Shown in pieces: positions 9,472-19,827 of a DNA stretch of 64,000 nucleotides (its first letter is position 1; every line of letters starts with the position of its first letter). The notes below the pieces were generated by a model, which saw only the letters and a list, made by a program, of their open reading frames with translations, was not told the DNA's origin and searched no databases. Made by a program: the position numbers and the translations under genes. Origin of the DNA: an uncultured Paracoccaceae bacterium (GTDB lineage: Bacteria > Pseudomonadota > Alphaproteobacteria > Rhodobacterales > Rhodobacteraceae); the NCBI GenBank assembly GCA_947503765.1, contig CANNFA010000006.1:62001-126000 (forward strand). The letters are read 5' to 3'.

Positions 9472-9915
9472 CTAGCCGGCAGTGTCGATCCAGATCGTCA
9501 CCGGCCCGTCATTGACCAGCGCCACCTGCATGTCCGCGCCGAAGCGGCCCATGGCGACCGGAACGCCCTGCGCCTGCACCGCGCCCGCGAAATGTTCGTA
9601 CAGCCGCTCGCCGTCCTCGGGCGCGGCGGCGGTGGAAAAGCCGGGGCGGTTGCCGCGCGAGGTGTCGGCGGCCAGCGTGAACTGGCTGACTACCAGCGCC
9701 GCGCCGCCGGTGTCCAGCAGCGCGCGGTTCATCCGGCCTTCGGCATCGGCGAAGATGCGCAGCCGGGCGATCTTTGCGGCCAGCCGGTCCGCCTCGGCCT
9801 CGGTGTCGCCGCGCATCGCGCAGACCAGCACCAGCGCGCCGGGGCCGATCTCTCCGACAACGGCGCCCTCGATGCGCACCGACGCGCCGCTCACCCGTTG
9901 GACCAGGGCGCGCAT
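9472..9915 (-). CDS. dtd: D-aminoacyl-tRNA deacylase
   Basis: [31 protein letters not shown]... [21 protein letters not shown] ... [12 protein letters not shown]. Confidence 0.97.
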   Translation of the reverse strand: MRALVQRVSGASVRIEGAVVGEIGPGALVLVCAMRGDTEAEADRLAAKIARLRIFADAEGRMNRALLDTGGAALVVSQFTLAADTSRGNRPGFSTAAAPEDGERLYEHFAGAVQAQGVPVAMGRFGADMQVALVNDGPVTIWIDTAG

Positions 9916-9917
9916 CC

Positions 9918-10838
9918 CTAAAGCTCCCGGTCCCAGGGCGGGTTCGCGCCCTTGCGGCTGACCGTGACGGCGGCGGCGCGCACGCCCAGCGACAGCGCGC
10001 CCCGCAGGTGATCCTCGGTCAGGGTGTCCAGCGCCGTCTTGTCCAGCATGCCGGCCCGGTGCAGCGCCGCCAGCACGCCGGCATTGAACGTGTCGCCCGC
10101 GCCCACCGTATCGGCCACCTCGACCCTGGACGCGGCGACCTGCACCTCGGCCGCGTTCGTGAAGGCGCGGGCGCCCTTGTCGCCCTCTGTCAGGCAGACG
10201 GCGCGCGGGCCCATTTGCAGAACCTTGCCCGCCAGTTCCGAAAGATCGCCGTCCCCCATGATCCAGCGCAAATCCTCGTCCGACACCTTCACGATGTCCG
10301 CCAGTGCAAGCATCCGGTCCACCCGGCCGCGATAGGCGTCCTCGTCGGTGATGAAGGAGGTGCGGATATTCGGGTCGATCATGATGGTCCGCCGCCCCGC
10401 CTCGCGCGTGGCCAGCGCCTCGAACGCCGATCCGCAGGGCTCGCCCACCAGGCTGATGCCCCCGAAGAACAGCGCCGACACGGCATCGTCCAGCTCGGGC
10501 AGGGCGTCCGGCGTCATCATGCGAAGCGCCGTGCCCTCGTCGTAGAAGGCATAGCTGGCCTGCCCGTCCGTCAGCTTGACGAAGGCCAGCGTCGACGGGC
10601 GGTCGACGACCGGGGCGTAATCGGTCGACACGCGGCTGTCCTTCAGCGCCTCCTGCAACATCTCTCCGAACATGTCGCCGGCCAGCGCGCAGTAGAACGC
10701 CGACGGCGCCCCCAACCGGCCCAGCGCGATGGCGGTGTTGAACACCGCGCCGCCCGGATAGGGGGCGAATGCCTCCTCGCCCCCGGTGCTGGTGCGGGGC
10801 AGCATGTCGATCAGGGCTTCGCCGCAATTCAGGATCAT
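9918..10838 (-). CDS. PfkB-family carbohydrate kinase (fructokinase-like)
   Basis: [15 protein letters not shown]...[20 protein letters not shown]-terminal [17 protein letters not shown]. Confidence 0.92.
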   Translation of the reverse strand: MILNCGEALIDMLPRTSTGGEEAFAPYPGGAVFNTAIALGRLGAPSAFYCALAGDMFGEMLQEALKDSRVSTDYAPVVDRPSTLAFVKLTDGQASYAFYDEGTALRMMTPDALPELDDAVSALFFGGISLVGEPCGSAFEALATREAGRRTIMIDPNIRTSFITDEDAYRGRVDRMLALADIVKVSDEDLRWIMGDGDLSELAGKVLQMGPRAVCLTEGDKGARAFTNAAEVQVAASRVEVADTVGAGDTFNAGVLAALHRAGMLDKTALDTLTEDHLRGALSLGVRAAAVTVSRKGANPPWDREL

Positions 10839-10914
10839 ACCGCGCGTCCTTTTCCCGGTGTCATGCCCCTGATCTAACCCCGCGCCCCCGGCAGGGCAAC
10901 GCCGGCGGGCCGCA

Positions 10915-12291
10915 TCATAGAGCCGCCACCAGCAGAACCCAGCCCGAGACCAGCAGCAGCGAGAGCGGCACGTAAAGGCGGTTCCATTTCCAGCCCACAT
11001 CGCGCGCCGAGATACCGCCGAAGGATCCGACCAGCAGCGTCGTCGCGGTGAACGGCGAGCAGGCGCCGCTGATCGCCCAGCCGGCGGTGATGGCCACGAT
11101 CATGTCGGACGGCTCCAGCCCCAGCGCGGCCGGGGCCGGCAGGATCGGCGCGATCAGCGACACGGCAAGGATCGGGTTGGCACCGATCTGCCCGGCCAGC
11201 GGAATCGCATAGAGCAGGCCCAGCAGCACCGCCCAGGCGGGCAGGGCGGACAGATCCAGCCCCGAGGCGTCGATCACCGGCGTCAGCAGCCGGCCGCCGA
11301 CCGTGCCGATGAACCCCGCCATCATCAGCAGGATCAACTCGCCCCGGTAGCCCGGCAATTGCGTGCCCAGATAGATCAGCATCCGGCGTCCCATGGCGGT
11401 CAGCCGCCGCTCGGGCGCCTGGATGGCGGTCCAGCCGGCGGCGATCAGCGGCACGACGACGATCACCACCCCGACCGACCGGATGCCGGTCGCCAGGTGC
11501 AGCCCGCCGACCAGCACCGCCAGCAGCCCCAGCAGCAGCACCAGCGGCAGCATCAGCGCCCAGCCGCCCTCGGGGGTGTGGCGCGGCGGGCGGGGACGCG
11601 CCAGCCGCGGCTTGAAGATCGTGTCGAGCGCCCAGCCCAGCACCACCATGATCAGCGTCGTTCCCAGCGCAGGAAGGACCGCGCCCGCCCAGGAGGCGCC
11701 GGGGATCAGCGATACGGAAATCGCCATGGCGAAGGCCAGCGGCGACCAGGGCAGCGACGAGACGAAGCCGCGCTGGATCGCCAGCAGCATCCGGCGCCGG
11801 CGGTGGCCGCGTATTTCCGGGTCCGGCTCCGCCTCGGCGCTGGTCATGGCGAGCGAGCCGAGCAGCGCGATCGCCCCGTAATTGAGCGGCAGCGCGAACA
11901 GGTGCCCGCCCGCGGTCAGCGCCAGATAGCGGCGGCCCGGCGGCTGTTCGGCCAGGAACTGCCCGCAGCGGATGATCGCCGGCGAGGTGTCGGCGGCGAA
12001 CCGCAGCGAGGTCAGCGCGGTAAAGAACGCGCCGATGAAGGCCGATGTCTGCAAGGCCGTGCCGATTGCCGGCCGCCAGGCGTCGTCCACCGCGATCAGC
12101 GCCGCCGCCAGCACCGCGCCCACGGCGACAAAGATCTTGCCCGTCCGCCGCGCCCGCGGTGCGATCAGAACGATCGCCAGCAGCGCGAGGATCGCGGCGG
12201 CATCGGCGGCAAGCTGCGAGGCCGCCCATTCCCGGCCGATGACGCTGAGCGTCAGGGCGGCCATCACCGCGCCGGTGATCCGGTCGCTCAA
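10915..12291 (-). CDS. Polytopic membrane protein, permease-like
   Basis: 458 aa with ~12 hydrophobic segments; two-halved transporter appearance; family not identified. Confidence 0.7.
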   Translation of the reverse strand: MSDRITGAVMAALTLSVIGREWAASQLAADAAAILALLAIVLIAPRARRTGKIFVAVGAVLAAALIAVDDAWRPAIGTALQTSAFIGAFFTALTSLRFAADTSPAIIRCGQFLAEQPPGRRYLALTAGGHLFALPLNYGAIALLGSLAMTSAEAEPDPEIRGHRRRRMLLAIQRGFVSSLPWSPLAFAMAISVSLIPGASWAGAVLPALGTTLIMVVLGWALDTIFKPRLARPRPPRHTPEGGWALMLPLVLLLGLLAVLVGGLHLATGIRSVGVVIVVVPLIAAGWTAIQAPERRLTAMGRRMLIYLGTQLPGYRGELILLMMAGFIGTVGGRLLTPVIDASGLDLSALPAWAVLLGLLYAIPLAGQIGANPILAVSLIAPILPAPAALGLEPSDMIVAITAGWAISGACSPFTATTLLVGSFGGISARDVGWKWNRLYVPLSLLLVSGWVLLVAAL

Positions 12292-12313
12292 GGCCGCAGA
12301 TCCGCAGGGCGGC

Positions 12314-13426
12314 TCATTGCGACTGGGCCGCGAAATAGCCGACCGCTCCCGCCACGATCAGCCCCAGTACCACGGCGAACGCGATCTTCCAGCCCGACCA
12401 CGGCCGTTCGCCCTGCACCCGTCCGGTGGTGCCGTTGACCACGAAGCGGTAGCTCTTGCCGCGATACCTGTACGCCGCCAGCCAGACCGGCAGCAGGATA
12501 TGCTTGAACGTGACATCGGCGATGTCGGTGTCGATGCCGTGGATCCGTTGCCGGTCGCCGCCGATGTCGAACCGCACGTCGCGCTCGATCACCCGGTCCA
12601 TATGCGCGCGCGCCTCGTGAAAGCCCTCGTCAAGCTCCACCTGGTAGCCCTCGGCGCGGAACCCGGCCAGATATTCCGGGCTGTAGGGTTTCAGCCCGGC
12701 CAGATCCCATGGCGCCAGCCCGTCCGTGTACCGCTTGGGCAGCGATTTCGACGCCAGCACCAGCACATCGTCGAAGAACCGCGCCACCCGCCCGGCGGCC
12801 GGGGTCCAGCGCACCTTCGCCTCGCGCACCTGCTGCGTCTTGCCGTTCCGCGTGACCGTGCGGGTGACGTAATAGACCGTGCCCCGTTCACCGGAATAGC
12901 GCGATTTGGTGTCGGCGTCGAAGGTCCAGTAGGGCACGTAGATGCCCTGCATCCGCCGGCCCTTGCGGGCATAGTCGCGCAGCCCGTTCGGCGCGAACCA
13001 CAGCCGGCCCAGCCAGTCGGTCATGGCCCCGCGCGCGCTGCGCTCGTCCAGCGCGAAGGGCAGCAGGCCGCGCGGCTTGATATGCCGGTGGGTGCCGGTA
13101 TCGGTGACGATGGGCGTGGCGCAGAACGGGCATTCGCGCGAATGCACCGCACCGTCGAATTCGACCTGCGCGCCGCAATTGGCGCAGTTCAGGACGCGCG
13201 TTTCCTCGATTTCGGCCTCGGGCAGACGCTTGTCCAGCGCGGCGCGAAAATCCAGCTCGCGGATCGCGCCAGCGCCATAGCCATGCTCCAACAGCCGCTC
13301 GTTGCCGCAATGGTCGCAGATCAGCTTGCCGCCCTCGGGCGCAAAGCGCATGTCGGCGCCGCAGCGGTCGCAGGGAAAGCGGTGTTCTTCGCTTGGGGCC
13401 GCCGGGGCCGCGATCTCGTCGTCCAT
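12314..13426 (-). CDS. Zinc-ribbon (TFIIB/primosomal-N'-like) membrane-anchored protein
   Basis: CDRCGADM...CDHCGN and CANCGAQ...CPFCATP ribbons; C-terminal TM FAVVLGLIVAGAVGYFAAQ. Confidence 0.85.
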   Translation of the reverse strand: MDDEIAAPAAPSEEHRFPCDRCGADMRFAPEGGKLICDHCGNERLLEHGYGAGAIRELDFRAALDKRLPEAEIEETRVLNCANCGAQVEFDGAVHSRECPFCATPIVTDTGTHRHIKPRGLLPFALDERSARGAMTDWLGRLWFAPNGLRDYARKGRRMQGIYVPYWTFDADTKSRYSGERGTVYYVTRTVTRNGKTQQVREAKVRWTPAAGRVARFFDDVLVLASKSLPKRYTDGLAPWDLAGLKPYSPEYLAGFRAEGYQVELDEGFHEARAHMDRVIERDVRFDIGGDRQRIHGIDTDIADVTFKHILLPVWLAAYRYRGKSYRFVVNGTTGRVQGERPWSGWKIAFAVVLGLIVAGAVGYFAAQSQ

Positions 13427-13589
13427 GTTGCCGGGTGTTCCGTTCTTGCAGGGCGCGTTGCTTGCCCTAGCATGAACCCTCGGGCGCGGGAATCCCAGAC
13501 CCGACGGGGATGTGCCATCCCGAAAGGGGGCCGTTGAAACGCGCGGCGCAGCGTCTATTGTGCCCCCGCACAATGACCGGAGCCGCCCC

Positions 13590-14135
13590 ATGCCCCTTCG
13601 CCGCCTTCTTGCCGTTCTGGCCGCCCTGGCCGCCGCGCCCGCCGGTGCCCAGGACGCCACCTTCCGCTTCGAGTGGTCCGGCGGGGGCGGCTATGCGATG
13701 CGCGGCGCGCTGTCCTTTCCCGCTGCCCGGCTGGACGCGAAGCTGGTGCTGGAGGACGACGTGCGCTGCTTTGCCATCGAGGGGCTGAAAGGCGGCAAGG
13801 TGATCGGCCGCTGGGCCCTGGGAATGCTGACCGAAGAGACCACCTGGCGGCTGACCTTTTCGCCCGCCGCGTCCGGTTTCGTGGTCTGGGGCGACGGTGC
13901 GCCGATGCCGCAGGCCTGGAACATGGACGGCGCCGGCTATGATTGCGGCGCGGGCGGCTTCGGCTTCAACATCGGCAATGCGGCGCAGGATCTGTGTCTT
14001 GACGGCGAGTTGCTGCGGGACAGCCAGGTCGACCCGGCCCGGCCGTTCCCGGCCATGCGCGACGACGGTTTCAGCTTTCCGGGCGATGCCTGCCGGGGCG
14101 AGGTGCTGATGGGCCATTTGCTGCCGGCGAAATAG
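13590..14135 (+). CDS. Exported protein of unknown function
   Basis: Signal peptide MPLRRLLAVLAALAAAPAGAQ; four Cys in mature region. Confidence 0.7.
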   Translation: MPLRRLLAVLAALAAAPAGAQDATFRFEWSGGGGYAMRGALSFPAARLDAKLVLEDDVRCFAIEGLKGGKVIGRWALGMLTEETTWRLTFSPAASGFVVWGDGAPMPQAWNMDGAGYDCGAGGFGFNIGNAAQDLCLDGELLRDSQVDPARPFPAMRDDGFSFPGDACRGEVLMGHLLPAK

Positions 14136-14201
14136 GGCGGGGGCGGGCCCCGGCCGGCGCCGCGGCTGCCGCCGGGGCGGCAGAGCGCGCGGGCGCCGCC
14201 G

Positions 14202-15338
14202 TCAGACCCCCGGCGGCGGGGGCGGCGGCAGCACGGTGAAAAGCTGCGCAAGCTCCGCCACGTCTTCCGCCGGTTTCCAGCCGTCCTGTCCCGCGGTCCA
14301 GACATGGCTGCCGCGCGTCAGCTCGCCGCTCGCCGCCATCCGGCCCATTGCGGCGCGCGAATAGGGGCCTTTCGTCTCGCCGTTCTCGGCGATGTGCCAG
14401 ACCTTTTCCGGCGGCGGAGGAGGGGGCGGCACCGCCGCCGCAGCATGGGCCGGGGCGGCGACAGGGCGCGCGCCCCAAGGGCCCATCCCCTGGGCCATGC
14501 CCTGCGCCATCGCCAGCCCCATGCCCGCGCCCATCCCGGCGGCCATGCCGCCGCCGGCCGGGTTTTGCGCCGCCGCCGTCATCGCCTCGGCGGCCGAGAA
14601 CTGCGTGTACTTGCCCAGATCGCCCACCACGCCCATCGAGGTGCGCTTGTCCAGCACGGCCTCCACCGCGGCGGGAAGCGAGACGTTCTCGATGTAGAAT
14701 TCCGGGATCGTCAGGCCGTATTCCGCGACGATGGGCGTTATTTCGGCGGCGATCATCTTGCCCAGATCGGCGGTGTTCGCGGCCATGTCCAGAACCGGAA
14801 TCCCCGAGCCGGCGATCACGCGGGAAAACTCCTGCACGATGATGTTGCGCACCTGGAAGCTGATCTCGTCCATGGTGAATTCGCCGTCGGTGCCGACGAT
14901 TTCCGACATGAACCGCGCCGGGTCGCCCACGCGCACGGTATAGGTGCCGAAGGCGCGAATGCGCGTCGGCCCGAATTCCGGATCGCGCAGCATGATCGGG
15001 TTCTTGGTGCCCCATTTCAGATCGGTGAACCGGGTGGTGTTGACGAAGTAGATCTCGGACTTGAACGGGCTCTGGAACCCGTGATCCCAGTGCTGCAGCG
15101 TCGTCATGATCGGCATGTTGTTGGTCTCGAGCATGTAGAGACCGGGGGTGAACACGTCGGCCAATTGCCCCTCGTGGACGAACACCGCCGCCTGACCCTC
15201 GCGCACCGTCAGCTTGGCGCCGTACTTGATTTCATGGCCGTGCCGCTCGAACCGCCAGACCATGGTGTCGCGGGTGTCGTCCACCCAGTGAATGACGTCG
15301 ATGAATTCGCCGCTGAGAAAATCGAAAATGCCCATCAA
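14202..15338 (-). CDS. SPFH/band-7 domain protein with C-terminal GYF_2-like domain
   Basis: MGIFDFLSGEFIDVIHWVDDTRDTMVWRFERHGHEIKYGAKLTVREGQAAVFVHEGQLADVF; C-term VWHIAENGETKGPYSRAAMGRMAASGEL. Confidence 0.92.
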   Translation of the reverse strand: MMGIFDFLSGEFIDVIHWVDDTRDTMVWRFERHGHEIKYGAKLTVREGQAAVFVHEGQLADVFTPGLYMLETNNMPIMTTLQHWDHGFQSPFKSEIYFVNTTRFTDLKWGTKNPIMLRDPEFGPTRIRAFGTYTVRVGDPARFMSEIVGTDGEFTMDEISFQVRNIIVQEFSRVIAGSGIPVLDMAANTADLGKMIAAEITPIVAEYGLTIPEFYIENVSLPAAVEAVLDKRTSMGVVGDLGKYTQFSAAEAMTAAAQNPAGGGMAAGMGAGMGLAMAQGMAQGMGPWGARPVAAPAHAAAAVPPPPPPPEKVWHIAENGETKGPYSRAAMGRMAASGELTRGSHVWTAGQDGWKPAEDVAELAQLFTVLPPPPPPGV

Positions 15339-15419
15339 ATCCTCCGGTCCCGGTGCCCGCCGGGTTTAGCAAATCGCAGGGGGGCGCACTAGCGAAACCG
15401 TGCGGCGGCCTGGATGCCG

Positions 15420-16385
15420 TCAGCTCTCGCCGCCCATCAGCTCGGCCGCGATCTCCTCGGCCACCGGGCGGGCCTCCTGGGCCGTCATGCCGGGGCGCAT
15501 GCGGGGATCGTACAGCATCTGCAGCAGCAACTCGTCATGGCTGGTCAGCAGGCCGAATTCCTCGTCGTCGTTGAACACCGAGGGGCGCGCGGTCGGGCTG
15601 TCGTTGGACAGGCCCAGCCCCTGCGCCAGTTCCTCGTGGATGCAGGACAGGCGCAGCAGGTCGGGATGCTCGCCCCGGATCACCGCCACGGCCTGGGTAT
15701 ATGTCCCGTCATCCTGCGGATCGCGCGCGAAGACCAGGCAGAAGGTCGAGCGGCGCATGTCCTGCACGGTGTCGATGGCGCCCTGGCTGATGCCGGGGAT
15801 GATGCCGCGCAATTCGCTACCGATCTCGCGTCGCTCGTCCTCGTTCACCACGAAGACGTGGAAATTGGCGCGCCCGCCTTCGGTCTGGGTGATCGGCAGC
15901 CCGGTCAGCCGCGACAGGCGGGCCGCATAGGCCTCGATGTCGGCGCGATCCTTGTCGCGCTGCGCCTCGGGGACGCTGTCGCCGAAGGCCACGCGCATGC
16001 GCACCGGGGTTTCCCAGCGGTGCAGGCGGCTTTCGGTCTGCTGCGCCACCAGCTTGCCGCCGATATTGGCGAATTCCTCGTAGAGGGCGATGCGGATGAA
16101 ATTCTCGACCAGTTGCCGCCGGGTGAACGGCGTATCCGGCCCGCCGCCATCGACCCGCAGCAGGCCCTGCGCCTTGAGATTGGCCTGGACGCGGGCGTAA
16201 TAGGCCGAAAGTTCCTGGCTTTCGGGCGACCGCTCGGCGATCGCGGGCGGCTCGGGGCGGTCGGGCCGGGCCGAGGGCGGCGGCGATGTGCGCACCGCAT
16301 CGTCGCAGGCCGACAGCGCGACCAGCGCCGCCGCGACCAGCGCCGTTACGCGCCCCCGCCCCGATATCCACCGCCGCCCCGCCAA
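15420..16385 (-). CDS. DUF2927 lipoprotein/exported protein
   Basis: Lipobox-like LVALSAC; SCIHEELAQGLGLSNDS...SVFNDDEEFGLLTSHDELLLQMLYDPRMRPGM. Confidence 0.85.
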   Translation of the reverse strand: MAGRRWISGRGRVTALVAAALVALSACDDAVRTSPPPSARPDRPEPPAIAERSPESQELSAYYARVQANLKAQGLLRVDGGGPDTPFTRRQLVENFIRIALYEEFANIGGKLVAQQTESRLHRWETPVRMRVAFGDSVPEAQRDKDRADIEAYAARLSRLTGLPITQTEGGRANFHVFVVNEDERREIGSELRGIIPGISQGAIDTVQDMRRSTFCLVFARDPQDDGTYTQAVAVIRGEHPDLLRLSCIHEELAQGLGLSNDSPTARPSVFNDDEEFGLLTSHDELLLQMLYDPRMRPGMTAQEARPVAEEIAAELMGGES

Positions 16386-16392
16386 GCCCTGC

Positions 16393-17589
16393 TCAGGCCC
16401 CCGGCGGCACGGCGCCGCCCGCCGTATCGCCGACCTTGTCGCCGCGCGCCCTGGCCGAGGCCAGCGTTTCGCGCAACTCGGTTTCCATCGTCTTCAGATC
16501 CTCTTCGGCAGCGGCACGTTTCGCCTTGCCCTCGTCGGCGATCTGAAGGCTTTCCTCGATCGTGGCGATCAGGTCGGCATTGGCCGCCTTCACCGCCTCG
16601 ATGTCGAACACGCCGCGTTCGATCTCGGTGCGGATCGCGGCATTCGCCTCGCGCAGGTTCTTCGCGTTCGAGGTCAGCAATTCGTTGGTCAGGTCGTTCG
16701 CCTCGCGCACCGCCGCCGCCGCCTCGGACGAGCGCTGGATCGTGACCGCCTGGGCCAGCTGCGTTTCCCAAAGCGGCACGGTGTTCACCAGGGTCGAGTT
16801 GATCTTGGTCACCAGGCTCTTGTCGTTTTCCTGCACCAGCCGGATCGACGGCAGCGACTGCATCGTGACCTGGCGGGTCAGCTTCAGGTCGTGCACCCGG
16901 CGTTCCAGGTCGTCGCGCGCGGCGCGCAGGTCGCGCAGCTCCTGCGCCATCATCACGCCCTTGTCCTCTGGCGCGGCGTCGACCTCTTTCTGCTTGGCCG
17001 GGATGGTGGTGCCGTCCAGCTCCTCCAGCTTTTCCTCGCCCGCCGCGATGTAAAGCGCCAGCTCGTCGTAGAAATCCAGCGTCTTCTCATACAGCAGATC
17101 GAGCGATTTGATGTCCTTGAGCAGCTTGTGCTCGTGGCCCAGCAGGTTGTCCGTTATCTTGTCGATCTGCTCCTGCACATTCTCGTAGCGGGCGACGAAT
17201 TTCGCCATCGGCGCCACCTTGCCGGTCAGCTTTTCCCACCAGCTGCGCTTGCGGCGCACGTCCAGCTCGGACACCGAAAAGCCGCGGATCGTCACGACGA
17301 TGTCGCGCAGGCTGTCGCCCGCCGGGCCGACATCCTTGTTGCGCACATCGGCCAGCATCGACTGGCTGATCTGCTGCAGTTCGGCCTGGGCCGCGGATCC
17401 GAACGCGATGATCGAGTTGGAATCGGAGATGTCGATCTCGGCCATGCGCTTGCGGATTTCCTCGGCGGTGGGGGCATCGGCCTGTTTCAGCGGCACCAGA
17501 TCGCCCCTGGGTTCAGGCAGCAGCACCGCCGTGACCTCCTCGACATCCTTCAAGCTCTGCTCCGCCCGCAGGCGCACATTCTCTGCCAT
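16393..17589 (-). CDS. Toxic anion resistance protein, TelA family
   Basis: Helical protein with TelA signature (VQEQIDKITDNLLGHEHKLLKDIKSLDLLYEKTLDFYDELALYIAAGEEKL). Confidence 0.95.
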   Translation of the reverse strand: MAENVRLRAEQSLKDVEEVTAVLLPEPRGDLVPLKQADAPTAEEIRKRMAEIDISDSNSIIAFGSAAQAELQQISQSMLADVRNKDVGPAGDSLRDIVVTIRGFSVSELDVRRKRSWWEKLTGKVAPMAKFVARYENVQEQIDKITDNLLGHEHKLLKDIKSLDLLYEKTLDFYDELALYIAAGEEKLEELDGTTIPAKQKEVDAAPEDKGVMMAQELRDLRAARDDLERRVHDLKLTRQVTMQSLPSIRLVQENDKSLVTKINSTLVNTVPLWETQLAQAVTIQRSSEAAAAVREANDLTNELLTSNAKNLREANAAIRTEIERGVFDIEAVKAANADLIATIEESLQIADEGKAKRAAAEEDLKTMETELRETLASARARGDKVGDTAGGAVPPGA

Positions 17590-17618
17590 CGTTCAAATCC
17601 CTGAATGGTTCCAATAAA

Positions 17619-18494
17619 TCACTCGGTCCGCACACCCTCGCGGGCCAGCCTGTCGCGCAGCACCTCGATCTCGATATCCAGATCCGTGCGGTTGTCGGTC
17701 AAGAGCTTGTCGGTCTGTGCGCTGAAATTCGCCTCCAGGTCGTCCAGCAGCGATTCGTAGCCGGCGCGGGCCTCGTCGTCGCGGGTGCGCGCGTAAAGAT
17801 CGGCGAATTTCACCGTCGCGTCGCGGGCGCCCAGCAAGTAGACGCTGAGATATTTGCGCGCGCCGGTCAGATCGCGCGGATCCTCCTCGACGGTGCGGAA
17901 CATCTCGCGCACGGTGCCGGCAAAGCGGTCCACCCGCCGTTCCAGCGCCCGGTTGCCGGCCCGCAGGATCGCATCCTGCATCGCCGCCAGGTGCTTTTCC
18001 GCCTCGCCCACGGCGCGCGCGGCGCGGTCGGACTGGAACTTGTCGATCCCCTCGGTGCCCTTGTCCTTCAGCGGGTCGGGCCCGAAGGCCAGGAAATGCA
18101 GCACCAGCCCCAGCCCGGCAAAGATCGCGGGGTTCAGCAGACTGCCATCCGGCGCATAGCCCGCCGCCGCCAGTCCCAGCGCGGTCGCGGCAGAGCCGAA
18201 CATCTTGCGCGGAATGCCCGGCCGGCGCGCGACGCGGCGCGCGTCATAGGCGGCCTCGGCGCGCAACCCCTCGCGGGTCAGCCAGGCGGCCAGCATCAGG
18301 ATGCCGAACGAGACGAGGTTCTGCGCCAGCCCGGCCGGATCGCGAAAGAACGCGGTGACCACAAGGGGCAGCGGCGCGATGAACAAGAGGTTGGCACGCG
18401 CGGCCACGCGCCCCGGCTGTCCGGCGGGTCCGGGCCGGGGGGCGGTCTTGCCGTCCTTCTCGGGGCTGAACCTGCCGCCGTACCGTTCGGCCAT
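17619..18494 (-). CDS. 5-bromo-4-chloroindolyl phosphate hydrolysis (XpaC-like) family protein
   Basis: N-terminal TM region and ARKYLSVYLLGARDATVKFADLYARTRD; directly upstream of telA-like gene. Confidence 0.85.
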   Translation of the reverse strand: MAERYGGRFSPEKDGKTAPRPGPAGQPGRVAARANLLFIAPLPLVVTAFFRDPAGLAQNLVSFGILMLAAWLTREGLRAEAAYDARRVARRPGIPRKMFGSAATALGLAAAGYAPDGSLLNPAIFAGLGLVLHFLAFGPDPLKDKGTEGIDKFQSDRAARAVGEAEKHLAAMQDAILRAGNRALERRVDRFAGTVREMFRTVEEDPRDLTGARKYLSVYLLGARDATVKFADLYARTRDDEARAGYESLLDDLEANFSAQTDKLLTDNRTDLDIEIEVLRDRLAREGVRTE

Positions 18495-18496
18495 GC

Positions 18497-18700
18497 TCAG
18501 GCGCCCCCCCAGATCGTGACATAGACAATCAGCGCCAGCAGCAGCGCATAGGCGATGCGGGGCAGGGTGCCGGCGCCCGCCATGTCCGCCGTGCCGCCCC
18601 GCGCGTCGCCGGCCAGCGCCGCGCGCAGCCCGCGGACCACGATCGCGACGCCGATCAGCAGGATCAGCGTGAAAATGACGGCCAGGACCAGTCTTGCCAC
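18497..18700 (-). CDS. Small two-TM protein
   Basis: MARLVLAVIFTLILLIGVAIVVRGLRAAL...LPRIAYALLLALIVYVTIWGGA, 2 bp from the XpaC-like start. Confidence 0.65.
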   Translation of the reverse strand: MARLVLAVIFTLILLIGVAIVVRGLRAALAGDARGGTADMAGAGTLPRIAYALLLALIVYVTIWGGA

Positions 18701-18777
18701 AAAGGCACCTTCGTTTTTGCTCGTCCCGCAATGCTAGGGCATTTGCCGGACCGGGACCAGCGCCCTTGACGCGGCGT

Positions 18778-19620
18778 TCAGTGCGGGCCGGGCGCGCTGA
18801 CCCGGCTTTGCCGGCGCGCCAGCCGCTCGGCCGCCAGTTTGCGCGAATAGCCCGACTGCACCGCCTCGACGATGAACAGCACCACGACCGAGAAGTAGAA
18901 CGTCGTCTTGGACATCGGGATCAGCTCGTAGCCGAGAATGCGGATCTGCAGGCTCGGGTCGTGCGCCGCATGGGCGGCGGCCGGCCCGGCCTCGCCCAGA
19001 AGGACCACGCCGACGATCAGCAGGATGAACAGGCCCAGAACCTCGTACATCCGGTTTTTTTCCAGGAACGCCGTCACCCCGTCCGCCAGCACCAGCATCG
19101 CCAGCCCCGACAGCAGGATCGCGGCGGCGAGGATCGGGAAGACATGGGTGATCGCCAGTGCCGACAGGACCGAATCGAACGAAAAGATCAGGTTCATCAT
19201 CACGATCAGCCCCACCGCCTTGGCCGCCGACATGCCGCGGCCGTTCGCCATGTCGGTTCCGAGGTGATCCACCGACAGCATGTGCGCGATCTCCTTCACG
19301 GCGGTGTACATGATGAACACGCCGCCGAAGACGAAGACGATCGTGGCGAAATTCACCCCGCCTTCGATGTAGCCGGGCCAGTCGAGCACGAAGAACGGCT
19401 GGGCCAGAAGCTCGATCAGGTAGACCATCGCGAACAGCAGCACGACGCGCAGCACCACGGCGATGATGATCCCCCAGAACCGTACCGCCTTTTGCTGCGC
19501 CACGGGCGCGCGCTGCGACTGGATCGAGATGTAGAGCAGGTTGTCGAACCCCAGAACCGCCTGCAGAAAGCACAGCATCAGAAGGTTGCCCAGGTTTTCG
19601 AGCGTCAGCAGATCGGCCAT
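18778..19620 (-). CDS. TerC family integral membrane protein
   Basis: LQAVLGFDNLLYISI and NLIFSFDSVLSALAIT, the paired TerC FDN/FDS motifs. Confidence 0.94.
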   Translation of the reverse strand: MADLLTLENLGNLLMLCFLQAVLGFDNLLYISIQSQRAPVAQQKAVRFWGIIIAVVLRVVLLFAMVYLIELLAQPFFVLDWPGYIEGGVNFATIVFVFGGVFIMYTAVKEIAHMLSVDHLGTDMANGRGMSAAKAVGLIVMMNLIFSFDSVLSALAITHVFPILAAAILLSGLAMLVLADGVTAFLEKNRMYEVLGLFILLIVGVVLLGEAGPAAAHAAHDPSLQIRILGYELIPMSKTTFYFSVVVLFIVEAVQSGYSRKLAAERLARRQSRVSAPGPH

Positions 19621-19763
19621 GTGTCGGATCCCGTTGCGAGAAGGAAAGATGAATACCGCGCCAAGAAATACGTACCCTACCGCTCAGGGCAAGGCTCGAC
19701 CCGCCCCGAAAGCCCGGCAATCCCGTCCTGCATCCTCATCTTGCGGGAAAATACCTCGGGGGA

Positions 19764-19793
19764 GTCGCCCCTGGCGACGGGGGCAGAGCCCCC
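19764..19793. repeat. Two abutting perfect hairpins (GTCGCC-CCT-GGCGAC and GGGGGC-AGA-GCCCCC)
   Basis: Read directly at 19764-19778 and 19779-19793; intergenic downstream of MORN gene. Confidence 0.8.
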
Positions 19794-19827
19794 TCCCGGC
19801 CCGACACGGGCGCGCCGGCCCGCCGGG

